The position numbers and the translations under genes were made by a program. A DNA stretch of 64,000 nucleotides. Source: Porphyrobacter sp. HT-58-2 (GTDB lineage Bacteria; Pseudomonadota; Alphaproteobacteria; Sphingomonadales; Sphingomonadaceae). Under the pieces are notes generated by a model. It had not been told where the DNA came from and did no database searches. It saw only the letters and a list, made by a program, of their open reading frames with translations. The stretch is taken from the NCBI RefSeq assembly GCF_002952215.1, contig NZ_CP022600.1, positions 2,604,001-2,668,000 on the forward strand, read 5' to 3'. This document shows, piece by piece, positions 18,988 to 28,650 of the stretch (position 1 is its first letter; each line of letters opens with the position of its first letter).

Positions 18988-21495
18988 CTACGTCCCCGCG
19001 CCCTGCTCGCTGCGGGCCTGTCGCAGCACCGCACCGACCTTGTCGCCGATCGCCGCGACGCTGAAAGGTTTGGCGATGAAGTGCATGTCCGGAATGTCGA
19101 TGTCCCGGCGCAGCTGTTCCTCGGCATAGCCCGACATGAACAGCACCGGCATGCTCGGTATCTGGGCGCGGATCGCGCGCACCATCGCGGGGCCGTCCAT
19201 CCCCGGCATCACGACGTCGGACACGACGATATCGAACGCGCCGCCATCGGTTATTGCGGCCAACCCTTCCTCACCGTTGGCACAGGCCGTGACGGTATAG
19301 CCTGCCCGGCTCAGCGCCCGCTCGGCCACGGTCCGCACCATGTCCTCGTCCTCAACCAGCAGCACCTTGCCGCCCGCCGACCAGTCCGACGAGACAATCG
19401 GTGCAGGTGCGCGCTTCTTGGGAACCTCGCCGCGATGCACCGGGAAATAGACCGTAAAGCGCGCGCCGGTGGGATGGCCGGTCTTGTCGGTGATATTGTC
19501 AGCGAAAATGAAACCACCCGACTGCTTGACGATCCCATAGGCCGTTGAAAGGCCAAGCCCCGTGCCCTTGCCCTGTTCCTTGGTGGTGAAGAATGGCTCG
19601 AACAGTTTGGGCAACACGTGGGGCGGAATACCGCCTCCGGTGTCCTGCACAATCAGAACGGTATAGTCGGCCGGCGGCAGCACCTCGGAGCCGAGCTGGA
19701 TCACCTGCTTGGCGTGCAATGTCCGGGTAAAGAGCGAAATCCGTCCCGTTCCGTTACCGCGCGACTGGATCGCATCGCGGGCGTTGACGGCGAGATTCAT
19801 GATCACCTGCTCCAGCTGCTGCGGATCGGCGCGAACGGGCCCAAGATTGCGGTCGTGCTGGACATAATAGGTGATCTTCTCGCCCAGCAGGCGCTTGATC
19901 AGCGGGCTGACCTCGCTCACCACGTCGGGCAGCTGGATGATCTCAGGCCGAAGGGTCTGCTGGCGCGAGAAGGCGAGCAACTGGCGGGTGAGCGATGCTG
20001 CCCGGTTCGAGTTGGCGCGGATCTGCTGGATGTCGTCATAGTCGCTGTCGCCGGGAATGTGGCGCAGCAGCATCAGATCGCAGGTGCCGATGATTGCGGT
20101 CAGGACATTGTTGAAATCATGCGCGACCCCGCCCGCCAGCTGGCCCACGGCCTGCATCTTGGTCGCCTGTGCGACCTGCCGCCTGAGCTGGTTTTCCTGA
20201 CTGGTGTCGGCAAGGCTGAGGAGCACCGCAGCCTCGCCCAGCCCGCGCACCCCGGCAAGTCCAAGCGAGACCGGTTCTTCCGGGCTGTTCGCCAGCCGCA
20301 CTGCGACATCCCCGCTGGTCGAAGGCCCGCGCCCATGGCGACGCACCGCATCAGACAATGCCGCCTTGTCCTCACGCACCACCAGATCGGTAGGGAATGG
20401 CGGAAGCCCTCGCCCCTCTCGCCCTACAGAGCGCAGAAAGGCCTCATTGGCGAACAGGAAACGCCCGTCGCGGTCCGTCATGGCGAGACCGAGCGGCAAT
20501 TGGGCAAGCAGCGCATCGAGTTGGGCCACGCCCGCCTGCGAGGCGCCGTCCCAGCCGCTGCCAATACCCACCCCGCTGTCGATCAGCAGCATCAGCGAGG
20601 TCGCCTCGTCCGGCCCGGCAGGCGTCACCCGCGCCTCGGGATCGACGAGCGGCACATCAACCAGCGTTTGCGGCGTGCCACCGCGCCCCTCGCGGGCGAA
20701 GAAGATCCGGTCGCGCTCATCGGAGCGCAGGAAGCTGACAAAATCCTGTCCGACCAGCGTCGCACGATCATCGCCCGATGCACGCTCGGCAAAGCCGGCA
20801 CTGACCGCGCGGATCACGCCATCGGCCGTGGTGATCGCAGTCTCGATCCCGGCACGGCTCAGCATCTTGCCGAAAGGCCCCGTCAGATCGAGCGCACCGA
20901 GGCTTTCGCCGCTGGGACGCACGATCGGTCGCAGCCGCCAGATCAGATGATCCTCGCCCCGCCCCGCACGTGAGGCGCTGACCTGCCACTGGCGCTCATC
21001 CTCGGCCTCGACCATTTCGAGTGCGTCTGCACCATCGCGCCAGGCATTGCGCGCGAGCAGTGTCACCGCTTCCAGCCCCGCACGCGGCAAGGGCAATGCA
21101 GGCGGCGCGGCGCCGACCCCGAAATGTTCGAGATAGAGGCTGTTGGCGCAGACCATCCGGTTGGCACGATCAGTGATGGCAATGGCCTCACCGCTGCGTT
21201 CTATCGCGGCGACCGTGACACTCCAGTCGGGCGCAGCGATGCTGTCAGCGGCAGGCGAGTCACGCATCCGGTCGAGCACCACAAACCCGCCCAGCAGGAC
21301 ACTCGCCGCCAGCACAAAGGCGAGGGCCACCAACCAGCTCGACGTGGCAACCCACAGGATCGCCGCGCTCGCCAGCACAGCACCTGCAAGGCCGGCAAGG
21401 AGCTGCATCGGCGGCGCATCAGATGCCGCACCACCACCGACGAGCGGCGCGGGGATCGAGGGGCTGCGGGTATCGGGGCCGGGGCGGCGGGACAA
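18988..21495 (-). CDS. cckA: Cell-cycle hybrid histidine kinase/phosphatase CckA
   Basis: An 835-residue membrane protein. Two membrane segments lie in residues ~30-75 (MQLLAGLAGAVLASAAILWV, then WLVALAFVLAASVLLGGFVV), followed by PAS-type sensor regions up to ~430. The H box is GGVAHDFNNVLTAIIG near residue 457, the ATPase has MNLAVNARDAI, DTGGGIP and GKGTGLGLSTAYGIVKQSGG, and the C-terminal receiver starts at ~708 with its Asp near 760 in VVSDVVMPGMDG. In alphaproteobacteria CckA feeds phosphate through ChpT to CtrA and CpdR. An alternative start at residue 30 would still keep both membrane segments. It is separated from the DUF4139 operon by 93 bases. Confidence 0.93.
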   Translation of the reverse strand: MSRRPGPDTRSPSIPAPLVGGGAASDAPPMQLLAGLAGAVLASAAILWVATSSWLVALAFVLAASVLLGGFVVLDRMRDSPAADSIAAPDWSVTVAAIERSGEAIAITDRANRMVCANSLYLEHFGVGAAPPALPLPRAGLEAVTLLARNAWRDGADALEMVEAEDERQWQVSASRAGRGEDHLIWRLRPIVRPSGESLGALDLTGPFGKMLSRAGIETAITTADGVIRAVSAGFAERASGDDRATLVGQDFVSFLRSDERDRIFFAREGRGGTPQTLVDVPLVDPEARVTPAGPDEATSLMLLIDSGVGIGSGWDGASQAGVAQLDALLAQLPLGLAMTDRDGRFLFANEAFLRSVGREGRGLPPFPTDLVVREDKAALSDAVRRHGRGPSTSGDVAVRLANSPEEPVSLGLAGVRGLGEAAVLLSLADTSQENQLRRQVAQATKMQAVGQLAGGVAHDFNNVLTAIIGTCDLMLLRHIPGDSDYDDIQQIRANSNRAASLTRQLLAFSRQQTLRPEIIQLPDVVSEVSPLIKRLLGEKITYYVQHDRNLGPVRADPQQLEQVIMNLAVNARDAIQSRGNGTGRISLFTRTLHAKQVIQLGSEVLPPADYTVLIVQDTGGGIPPHVLPKLFEPFFTTKEQGKGTGLGLSTAYGIVKQSGGFIFADNITDKTGHPTGARFTVYFPVHRGEVPKKRAPAPIVSSDWSAGGKVLLVEDEDMVRTVAERALSRAGYTVTACANGEEGLAAITDGGAFDIVVSDVVMPGMDGPAMVRAIRAQIPSMPVLFMSGYAEEQLRRDIDIPDMHFIAKPFSVAAIGDKVGAVLRQARSEQGAGT

Positions 21496-21549
21496 GCGGG
21501 CAGGCTCCTGTTGCAGTTCAGCGGCACGGGGCAGCGCCGCTTGCGCTTC

Positions 21550-22158
21550 CTACTGTGTGCCGAGCCGCTGGTCGAGCCGTGCTTCCATCGCCTTCAACCG
21601 TCTTGCGCGCTTGCGCGACACCACGGCGCGCCACACCCAGCCGGACAGCAGATAGCCGAGCGAGGGTGCCACAACAGCCAGCACTGCAAAGCCGAAAGCG
21701 GTCGCACCGGCCATCTGGAAGAAATCGACGACGGTCGTCCAGGCTCCGGACTTCACCGCGACGTGTTCAACCGTCGTTCCGCCCGCATCGAGCCGCAGCG
21801 TGAAGTTGCCGACCTTGTTGGCCACCACCAGCCAGAACGGCAAGGTGAAGGGGTTGGTCACGAAGGTCACCAGCGCAGCCAGCGGCACATTGGCGCGCGA
21901 GGGCAACGCCAGAAAGGCGGCAAGGAAGATCTGGCCGACCGGAATGATGAAGGCTGCAAACAGCCCCAGCGCCACGCCGCGGGGAACCGACCGGCGGGTG
22001 AAGCGCCACAGCTCCGGCGACATGAAACGGTGCGCGATCGGAGCGAGATACTTGTTGCGCGCCATCTCCTCGCGCGTCGGCGTATGCTTGCGGATCAGGT
22101 CCATCGCCCAGGTCTTCGAGCGTCCAGCCATCTTCGCCTTCTTGTCAGGCACGGTCAT
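21550..22158 (-). CDS. DUF2062 membrane protein
   Basis: This is a 202-residue protein starting MTVPDKKAKMAGRSKTWAMD; the frame extends five codons further up without support. After a basic N-terminus (LIRKHTPTREEMARNKYLAPIA) come three or four hydrophobic segments: RGVALGLFAAFIIPVGQIFL, ANVPLAALVTFVTNPFTLPF and GATAFGFAVLAVVAPSLGYLL. The TNPFT turn is the DUF2062 hallmark. The family sits in the inner membrane and has no firmly assigned role. Orientation and closeness to cckA (54 bases) suggest co-transcription. Confidence 0.8.
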   Translation of the reverse strand: MTVPDKKAKMAGRSKTWAMDLIRKHTPTREEMARNKYLAPIAHRFMSPELWRFTRRSVPRGVALGLFAAFIIPVGQIFLAAFLALPSRANVPLAALVTFVTNPFTLPFWLVVANKVGNFTLRLDAGGTTVEHVAVKSGAWTTVVDFFQMAGATAFGFAVLAVVAPSLGYLLSGWVWRAVVSRKRARRLKAMEARLDQRLGTQ

Positions 22159-22331
22159 GCAGCGCCCCCGCAAAAAGCACGAGCGCAGTCACGAAAAAGC
22201 GGCAGAATCGCGCAAGAGGCGGTCGGGATCACCATGGTCACGGCCCATATGGGTAGCACCGGGTGACTGACCAGTAGGTGAATCGCGTGCCTGTGATTTT
22301 TTTGCGGCAGGCTGTCGTCGTCAGCCGACGG

Positions 22332-22814
22332 TCATCCCTTTTCGCGCATCAGGCGGGCCTTGTCGCGCTTCCAGTCGCGTTCCTTGATGCTGGCGCGCTT
22401 GTCGTGGGTCTGCTTGCCCTTGGCCAGAGCAAGTTCCACCTTCGCCCGGCCTGTGCGGTTGAAATAGATCGACAGCGGCACCAGCGTCATGCCCTTGCGC
22501 TCCACCGCGCCGAACAGCTTGTCGATCTCGCGTTCGTGAAGCAGCAATTTGCGGGGGCGGCGCGGTTCGTGGTTCAATCGGTTGCCGTGGGAGTATTCCG
22601 GAATGTTGGCATTGATCAGCCACACCTGCCCGTCCTTCACCTCGGCGTAGGATTCTGCGATGCTTGCCTCACCTGCACGCAGCGCCTTCACCTCGGTACC
22701 CTGCAAGGCGAGCCCGGCCTCGAAGGTGTCCTCGATCGAATAGTCGAACCGCGCGCGGCGGTTTTCGGCGACGATCTTGAGCTTGTCGAAGGTAACGGGT
22801 TTCGGGCGTGCCAT
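22332..22814 (-). CDS. smpB: SsrA-binding protein SmpB
   Basis: This is a 160-residue protein of normal family length. The signatures are [70 protein letters not shown] and the basic tail [20 protein letters not shown]. SmpB carries tmRNA to stalled ribosomes for trans-translation and tagging of the nascent chain for proteolysis by ClpXP. It lies 45 bases downstream of dapA on the same strand. I do not see an ssrA gene in the window. Confidence 0.97.
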   Translation of the reverse strand: MARPKPVTFDKLKIVAENRRARFDYSIEDTFEAGLALQGTEVKALRAGEASIAESYAEVKDGQVWLINANIPEYSHGNRLNHEPRRPRKLLLHEREIDKLFGAVERKGMTLVPLSIYFNRTGRAKVELALAKGKQTHDKRASIKERDWKRDKARLMREKG

Positions 22815-22859
22815 AAGGCCGGGCGATGTAGGGGCTGGCGCGCAAAAAAGCGAGGGGCT

Positions 22860-23747
22860 TTAGCCGGGGATCACCCCCGCGCTCACCAGCGCCTCGTCCA
22901 CCGCGCGCTTGGCTTCGTCCGAGCATTCCACCAGCGGCAGGCGCACTTCGGGCTCGATCCAGTCATGGACGCGGCTCAAGGCATACTTCACCGGCGCAGG
23001 CGAAGCGTCGGAGAACATCGCGTAGTGCAGCGGGAACAGGCGGTCGTTCAGCTGGCGCGCCTTCTTCAGCTCGTTGGCGGCGATGGCTTCGTGGAATTCG
23101 GCGCACAGCCTGGGCGCAACGTTGGCGGTCACCGAAATGCAGCCGCGCCCACCCGCTGCCGCGTGGGGCAGCCACAGCTCGTCATTGCCCGACAGCTGGC
23201 AGAACTCGCGCCCGATGCCCATGCGGTGATCGGCCACGCGTGAAAGGTCACCCGACGCGTCCTTGATGGCGATGATCCGGTCGGGATATTTGGTCACGAG
23301 CTCCACCACCGTATCATCAAGGATATCGGTGACGGTGCGCGCCGGCACGTTGTAGAGCACGATCGGCAGTTCGCAGTTTTCCGCGAGATAGCTGAAGTGG
23401 GCGATCAACCCGCGCTGGCTCGGGCGGTTGTAATAGGGCGCGACGCAAAGCCCGGCTGCCGCGCCTGCCTTCTTGGCGAAGTTCATGTGCAACTGGGCAT
23501 TGCGCGTATCATTCGACCCGCAGCCCGCGATTACCGGCACGCGGCCTGCCGCCTGTTCGATGCAGACCTCGATCACGCGGTGATGCTCGGCGTTGGACAG
23601 GGTCGAGGCCTCCCCCGTCGTGCCGCAAGGCACCAGCGCGGCGCTACCGTTTTCGATCTGCCAGTCGACCAGGCGCCGGAATGCCGCCTCGTCGAACGTC
23701 CCACCGCGAAAAGGAGTCACCAGAGCGGGTATCGATCCGCTGAACAT
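22860..23747 (-). CDS. dapA: 4-hydroxy-tetrahydrodipicolinate synthase
   Basis: A 295-residue TIM-barrel enzyme. The start MFSGSIPALVTPFRGG is set by family alignment; the open frame continues 22 codons upstream into the divergent gene's leader. Signatures are PCGTTGEASTLSNAEH, VAPYYNRPSQRGL, LYNVPARTVTD with the catalytic Tyr, and the Schiff-base Lys in IIAIKDASGD. It condenses pyruvate with aspartate semialdehyde in lysine and meso-diaminopimelate synthesis, supplying peptidoglycan. It is followed by smpB and is divergent from a lytic transglycosylase gene. Confidence 0.96.
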   Translation of the reverse strand: MFSGSIPALVTPFRGGTFDEAAFRRLVDWQIENGSAALVPCGTTGEASTLSNAEHHRVIEVCIEQAAGRVPVIAGCGSNDTRNAQLHMNFAKKAGAAAGLCVAPYYNRPSQRGLIAHFSYLAENCELPIVLYNVPARTVTDILDDTVVELVTKYPDRIIAIKDASGDLSRVADHRMGIGREFCQLSGNDELWLPHAAAGGRGCISVTANVAPRLCAEFHEAIAANELKKARQLNDRLFPLHYAMFSDASPAPVKYALSRVHDWIEPEVRLPLVECSDEAKRAVDEALVSAGVIPG

Positions 23748-23839
23748 TGCCTTTGTCCTGCCTTCATCTCTAGATAATGATTGCGGCGGGGTTCCTCCGC
23801 CTCTTTCGTTCACCGCCTGATAAGGAGCCGATTGGCACT

Positions 23840-25801
23840 ATGTCCAGCATGGTCCGCAATTCCCTGTTTTCACGACGGATATATGCTGCACTTGGCCTGA
23901 TCGCTGCGGGACTTGCCCCAGTGCCGCTGGCAGCGCAGGGCTTTGCCGGCTCCGACAATCTGGTGGCGCGCCAGCCGGGCGCGATGGATGCGGCCATCGC
24001 CCGGTGGGAGGCGCTGCAGTCCAGCCGTGAACATGGCTTTGCCGATTATGCAGGCTTTGCCCTCGCCTATCCTACATTCCCGCGAACCGATGTTCTGCGC
24101 CTGCGCGCCGAAGCAAAACTCGACGGCGAGGCCCCGTCGCAGGCTGACCTGCTGCGCTTTTTCGACGCGCATCCCCCGCTCACCAATCCGGCCCGTGCGC
24201 GCTATGCGCTCGCTCTGGCAGGCGTGCAACGCCCCGAAGCCCTGGCAGAGGCGCGCAAGGCATGGCGCGGGGGCGACATGAGCGATCCGGCGGAACTCTA
24301 TCTGGCAGGGCTTTACGGCGCACAGTTCACGCCCGAGGATCACGCGGCACGGATGGACGCGCTGCTGTGGCAGGGCAAGGCCGATGCCGCGAGCCGCCAG
24401 TTGATGAACCTGGCCGAGGCGGATCGTCCGCTGGCGATCGCGCGCCTCGCCCTGCTGCGCGGCGCGCGGCCCGAAGGTGCCGGGCTGGCTGTCCCCGCCG
24501 GGGCTGAAGCTGATCCGGGCTATGTCTTCAACCTCGTCAGGTTCCTGCGCTCCGCTGGACAGGGCGGCGAGGCGGCGCGCGTCTTCGTCAGCCGTCCGGT
24601 CTTTACCCGCCCTGCGCGCGACGCGGAGGCCTTCGTGGGCGAATTGCTCGCGCTCGCAAAGGCGTCAGGCGCGAACGATGCGGCGCTGATCGCGGGCCGC
24701 ACCGACGATCTGTTCCCCCCCGGTGCCGATCTTTCGGCCATGAGCTTTACCTTGCGTGATCGCTACACCGATCTGATGTGGCTGGGCGGCACCCGGGCCT
24801 TGTGGCACCTCGGCGACGGGATGACTGCGGCGCCGCTGTTCCAGCGCTATGGCGATGCGGCCAAGACCCCGCTGACCAAAGCGAAGGGCTATTACTGGGC
24901 AGGCCGGGCCGCGCGTCAGGCGGGCAATAATGACGAGGCAAGCCGCTACTTCGAAATGGCCGCAAGGTGGCCGGATTACTATTATGGCCAGCTTGCCCTG
25001 TCGGCGCTGGGTAGGCCCATGCCTGCTTTTGCCGGACTGCCGCAGCCTGCGATTGATGCCGGCGACCGTGCCGATTTCGAGAGCCGCCCGGTGGTCAAGG
25101 CGATCCGGGCGCTTGCCCAGAACCGCCGCGACTGGCGCACCGAGCGCCGCTTCTTCGAGGCGCTGGGTGACGAGGCCGACACCCCTGAAGAAATGCTGAT
25201 GGCAGCCATGCTTGCGCGCGAGACTGGGCTCGACGAGATGGCCGTGGTGCTCGGCATGAAAGCAGGAGAGAACGGGCTTGCAGGGCTTGAACGGATCGGT
25301 TTCCCGACGGTCTCCACCCCCTCCTTTGTCAATGACTGGACCATGGTCCACGCCATCAGTCGCCAGGAAAGCGAATTCGACCGCACTCGCGTCAGCCATG
25401 CGGGCGCACGGGGCGTAATGCAGCTGATGCCCGGTACTGCGCGCGAACAGGCGGGCAAGCTTGGCATGAACTACCTTTCTGCCGACCTGACCGGGTCGCC
25501 GCATTACAACATCCAGCTGGGCGATGCCTATTTCGCGCGGATGATGAGCTATTACGGCGGCGCCTATCCGTTGGCCGTGGGGGCCTATAATGCCGGGCCA
25601 GGGCGGGTGAACCAGTGGCTCAAGCTCAACGGCGACCCGCGCCGGGGCGAGATCGACTGGGTGACCTGGGTCGAGAAGATCCCCGCCAATTTCGAGACGC
25701 GGTATTACATCATGCGCGTGATCGGCAATGCCGTGACCTATTCGCACATGTATCCTGATGCGGCCGGCCTTCCGCGCCCGGTCGATGCATTCCTGCGCTG
25801 A
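23840..25801 (+). CDS. Soluble lytic murein transglycosylase (Slt-type)
   Basis: The protein is 653 residues, starting MSSMVRNSLFSRRIYAALGL with AAGGAG about 12 bases upstream; the longer frame from 23777 is not preferred. A signal peptide ends around PLAAQG. A long alpha-solenoid follows (residues ~30-480), like the doughnut of Slt70. The C-terminal SLT domain shows the catalytic Glu near residue 510 in AISRQESEFDRTRVSHAG, then GARGVMQLMPGTA, YNIQLGDAYFARM and VGAYNAGPGRV. It cleaves peptidoglycan glycan strands to 1,6-anhydromuropeptides in the periplasm. greB follows after 9 bases. Confidence 0.93.
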   Translation: MSSMVRNSLFSRRIYAALGLIAAGLAPVPLAAQGFAGSDNLVARQPGAMDAAIARWEALQSSREHGFADYAGFALAYPTFPRTDVLRLRAEAKLDGEAPSQADLLRFFDAHPPLTNPARARYALALAGVQRPEALAEARKAWRGGDMSDPAELYLAGLYGAQFTPEDHAARMDALLWQGKADAASRQLMNLAEADRPLAIARLALLRGARPEGAGLAVPAGAEADPGYVFNLVRFLRSAGQGGEAARVFVSRPVFTRPARDAEAFVGELLALAKASGANDAALIAGRTDDLFPPGADLSAMSFTLRDRYTDLMWLGGTRALWHLGDGMTAAPLFQRYGDAAKTPLTKAKGYYWAGRAARQAGNNDEASRYFEMAARWPDYYYGQLALSALGRPMPAFAGLPQPAIDAGDRADFESRPVVKAIRALAQNRRDWRTERRFFEALGDEADTPEEMLMAAMLARETGLDEMAVVLGMKAGENGLAGLERIGFPTVSTPSFVNDWTMVHAISRQESEFDRTRVSHAGARGVMQLMPGTAREQAGKLGMNYLSADLTGSPHYNIQLGDAYFARMMSYYGGAYPLAVGAYNAGPGRVNQWLKLNGDPRRGEIDWVTWVEKIPANFETRYYIMRVIGNAVTYSHMYPDAAGLPRPVDAFLR

Positions 25802-25810
25802 GCCACACCC

Positions 25811-26290
25811 ATGAAACCGCAGGGGCCACCGATTACGCCAGCGGGCATGGCGGCGATGAAGGCGCGCTATGACCATCTGCTCGGCACTGAACGTCCGGCG
25901 ATTGTCGAGATCGTCAGCTGGGCGGCAGGAAATGGCGACCGCAGCGAGAATGGCGATTACCTCTATGGCCGCAAGAAGATGCGCGAAATCGACCGCGAGC
26001 TTGCCCACCTCGTCCGGCGGATGAAGGCAGTGCGGGTGGTCGATCCGGCCGCACAGGTCGACCGTGCCCGCGTGTTCTTCGGTGCGCGGGTGGAGATAGC
26101 TGACGAGGACGACAACCGTCAGATCGTCCAGCTGGTGGGCGATGACGAACAGGATGCAGGCGCAGGCCGGATCGGCTGGAATTCACCGCTGGCACGCGCA
26201 CTGCGAGGCGCGAGCGTCGGGGATGTGCGGGTGGTCAGCCTGCCATCGGGAACGCGCGAGTGGGAAGTCATGGCGATCGCCTATGACTAG
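25811..26290 (+). CDS. greB: Transcription elongation factor GreB-type
   Basis: A 159-residue protein. The N-terminal coiled coil carries the acidic tip GNGDRSENGDYLYGRKKMREID, whose Asp/Glu residues position magnesium in the RNA polymerase secondary channel, and the C-terminal FKBP-like domain has IVQLVGDDEQDAGAGRIGW, SPLARALRGASVGD and VVSLPSG. Gre factors rescue backtracked polymerase by stimulating transcript cleavage. The Tyr-Leu-Tyr-Gly-Arg run after the acidic tip favours GreB over GreA. Its end overlaps the next ATG by 8 bases. Confidence 0.85.
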   Translation: MKPQGPPITPAGMAAMKARYDHLLGTERPAIVEIVSWAAGNGDRSENGDYLYGRKKMREIDRELAHLVRRMKAVRVVDPAAQVDRARVFFGARVEIADEDDNRQIVQLVGDDEQDAGAGRIGWNSPLARALRGASVGDVRVVSLPSGTREWEVMAIAYD

Positions 26291-26741
26291 GCTTCTGGCC
26301 CTGACCCTCCTGCTGCTCGCAACGCCCTTGGCCGCGCGTGAGAGCCTCGGGGTGTATGACAGCTGGGCTGCTTTCAAGGATACGACCCCTTTGCGCTGCT
26401 ATGCCATTGCCAAGGCGCAGGGCACGCCCCCTGCTCCGGCCTATGCAACTGTCTCCAACTGGCCGGACAAGAAGGTGCGCGGTGCAGTGCATATCGTCCT
26501 CTCCCGCGAGGTTGCTGCGAAAGCCAAGGTGCGGCTGGCGGTAGGCGAGAAGCGCTTCGAACTGGTCGCCAAGGGCCGCAATGCCTGGGCCGCCGATACG
26601 CGGCAGGACGCGGCGATCGTTGCGGCGATGCGTGCAGGCACCCGAATGACCGTATCCGGCGTTGCGTTCACCGACCGTTACAGCCTTGCAGGCGCCGCCA
26701 CGGCGATGGATGCCGCCACGGTCGGATGTGCTAAGCGCTGA
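26283..26741 (+). CDS. Exported hypothetical protein, IalB-like
   Basis: A 152-residue protein starting [20 protein letters not shown], a clear signal peptide. This start overlaps the end of greB and is preferred over the longer frame from 26142, which would run inside greB. The mature part has two Cys residues ([12 protein letters not shown] and the C-terminal TVGCAKR) and the alternation of strands seen in invasion-associated locus B-like proteins ([20 protein letters not shown]). That resemblance is weak. A periplasmic location and coupling to greB are the safe statements. Confidence 0.7.
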   Translation: MTRLLALTLLLLATPLAARESLGVYDSWAAFKDTTPLRCYAIAKAQGTPPAPAYATVSNWPDKKVRGAVHIVLSREVAAKAKVRLAVGEKRFELVAKGRNAWAADTRQDAAIVAAMRAGTRMTVSGVAFTDRYSLAGAATAMDAATVGCAKR

Positions 26742-26782
26742 CTCGCCAAACCGCGCAAGTCGCACTATATGGCCGCGCACCC

Positions 26783-28042
26783 ATGGCCGATACCGCACTC
26801 ATGACCATTCCGGGCCACGTCGACCCGGTCCCCGCTTCGCGCGACATCACGCCGCGCGCCGATGGCCGCATCGACCTGATCGGCCTGCCCCGCCCGCGCA
26901 TACGCGAGCTGTTCGAGGAAGCCGGGCTCGATGCCAAGGCGGCCAAGCTGCGCGCCAAGCAGGTGTTCCACTGGCTCTACCACCGCGGGGTAACCGATTT
27001 CGCGGCGATGACCGACATCGCCAAGCCGATGCGCCCCTGGCTGGCGGAACGCTTCGTGATCGGTCGCCCCGATGTGGTCGAGGCGCAGCACTCGGTCGAC
27101 GGCACCCGCAAATGGCTGCTGCGCACCGCCGACGGCCACGATTTCGAGATGGTCTTCATCCCCGACGAAACGCGCGGCACGCTGTGCGTGTCCTCGCAGG
27201 TCGGCTGCACCCTCACCTGCTCGTTCTGCCACACCGGCACGATGAAGCTGGTGAGGAACCTCACCCCCGGCGAGATCGTCGGTCAGGTGATGCTCGCCCG
27301 CGACGCGCTGGGCGAATGGCCGCGCGGGACGATGGTGTCCGACGCCGACGCAATCGACGAGGATGACGAGGCGGGCCATTACACGGCAGATGGCCGGTTG
27401 CTCACCAACATCGTGATGATGGGCATGGGCGAGCCGCTCTACAATTTCGATCACGTGCGCGATGCATTGAAGCTGGTGATGGACGGTGACGGCCTCGCCC
27501 TCTCCAAGCGCCGCATCACGCTGTCCACCAGCGGCGTCATCCCGATGATGGAGCGCTGCGGCGAAGAGATCGGGGTGAACCTCGCGGTGTCCTTGCACGG
27601 CGTGCGCAAGGACGTGCGCGACGAGCTGGTGCCGCTCAACAAGAAATACGGCATCGACGACCTGCTTCAGGCCTGCGCCGACTATCCGGGCGCGTCGAAC
27701 GCGCGGCGCATCACCTTCGAATATGTGATGATCAAGGACAAGAATGACAGCGACGATGACGCGCGCGAGCTTGTCCGGCTGCTCAAGGCCTATAACCTGC
27801 CCGCCAAGGTCAACCTGATCCCCTTCAACCCCTGGCCGGGCGCGGGTTACGAGACCTCGACGCCCGAGCGTATCCGGCGCTTTTCCGAAATCATCTTCGA
27901 AGGCGGCTTCTCTGCCCCGGTGCGCACGCCCCGTGGCCGCGACATTGACGCAGCCTGCGGCCAGCTCAAGACCGCTGCCGAGAAGAAATCCCGCGCCCAA
28001 AGAGATCGAGAGGCAGCGGCGGCGATAGCTCCAACCGCGTAA
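26783..28042 (+). CDS. rlmN: Dual-specificity 23S rRNA/tRNA adenine-C2 methyltransferase RlmN
   Basis: The product has 419 residues, starting [20 protein letters not shown]. It is a radical-SAM enzyme: the 4Fe-4S ligands are in [13 protein letters not shown] (C-x3-C-x2-C), with [35 protein letters not shown] and NLAVSLHG typical of RlmN. The methyl-carrying Cys near the C-terminus is visible in [11 protein letters not shown]. It methylates A2503 of 23S rRNA and A37 of some tRNAs and affects decoding accuracy and antibiotic binding. It lies 41 bases after the IalB-like gene. Confidence 0.96.
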   Translation: MADTALMTIPGHVDPVPASRDITPRADGRIDLIGLPRPRIRELFEEAGLDAKAAKLRAKQVFHWLYHRGVTDFAAMTDIAKPMRPWLAERFVIGRPDVVEAQHSVDGTRKWLLRTADGHDFEMVFIPDETRGTLCVSSQVGCTLTCSFCHTGTMKLVRNLTPGEIVGQVMLARDALGEWPRGTMVSDADAIDEDDEAGHYTADGRLLTNIVMMGMGEPLYNFDHVRDALKLVMDGDGLALSKRRITLSTSGVIPMMERCGEEIGVNLAVSLHGVRKDVRDELVPLNKKYGIDDLLQACADYPGASNARRITFEYVMIKDKNDSDDDARELVRLLKAYNLPAKVNLIPFNPWPGAGYETSTPERIRRFSEIIFEGGFSAPVRTPRGRDIDAACGQLKTAAEKKSRAQRDREAAAAIAPTA

Positions 28043-28058
28043 TCCGGTCGCGGCCCCC

Positions 28059-28484
28059 TCACTGCCCCAAAGAGTGAGCGTCGCAATCGGCAAGGTCTTG
28101 CTTCATCGCCTTCACGGCAGAAACGATCGCCTGCAGGTTTTCCTCGGTCTTTTCCTGTTGGTAACGCGCAAAAAGGCCGCTGATGAACTCCGACGTTCGC
28201 ACGTTCAGAGCCTTGAATTCGTCGACCACCCGCTGTTCCTGCCAGTCGGACGGACGCGAATCGATGGCGTGCTGAAGCCAGATTTTGGCGCGCGGCGTGT
28301 AATCGATCGACCCGCCGAAATCGTAGCCTTTGCCGGTCATCGAACTGTGCAGCACGCCCAGCGCAGCGCAGGAGATTGCCTGCTCGTGTGAGAGCCGCTT
28401 GGGAGCAGGATCGGCTGCGGCAATCGCGCTCGCCGTCATAGTCACCATCGCCAGTGCGACGAAGCCGTACTGAAATGCCCTCAT
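28059..28484 (-). CDS. Small exported hypothetical protein
   Basis: This is a 141-residue protein starting MRAFQYGFVALAMVTMTASA, a signal peptide ending near AIAAAD. The start is fixed by a strong GGGGGAAGGA ribosome-binding site right before the ATG; the frame continues 79 codons upstream without meaning. The mature part is mostly helical with two Cys (QAISCAALG near the N-terminus, LADCDAHS at the C-terminus) that may pair. I do not recognise the family. It is convergent with rlmN and divergent from the methyltransferase. Confidence 0.7.
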   Translation of the reverse strand: MRAFQYGFVALAMVTMTASAIAAADPAPKRLSHEQAISCAALGVLHSSMTGKGYDFGGSIDYTPRAKIWLQHAIDSRPSDWQEQRVVDEFKALNVRTSEFISGLFARYQQEKTEENLQAIVSAVKAMKQDLADCDAHSLGQ

Positions 28485-28650
28485 TCCTTCCCCCTTGCTC
28501 ATCCCGCTTGTCCGTGACCATTGCAGCTGCAAATCCCGTTGCACACGGGGCTGACGATCCCAACAACGAGGTGATAAAGACTGGCAGGCGGGATGAGAAG
28601 CGTGACCACAACCGGGAACCAAGGCCAAGGCGACTGCAGCAGGGATTATC

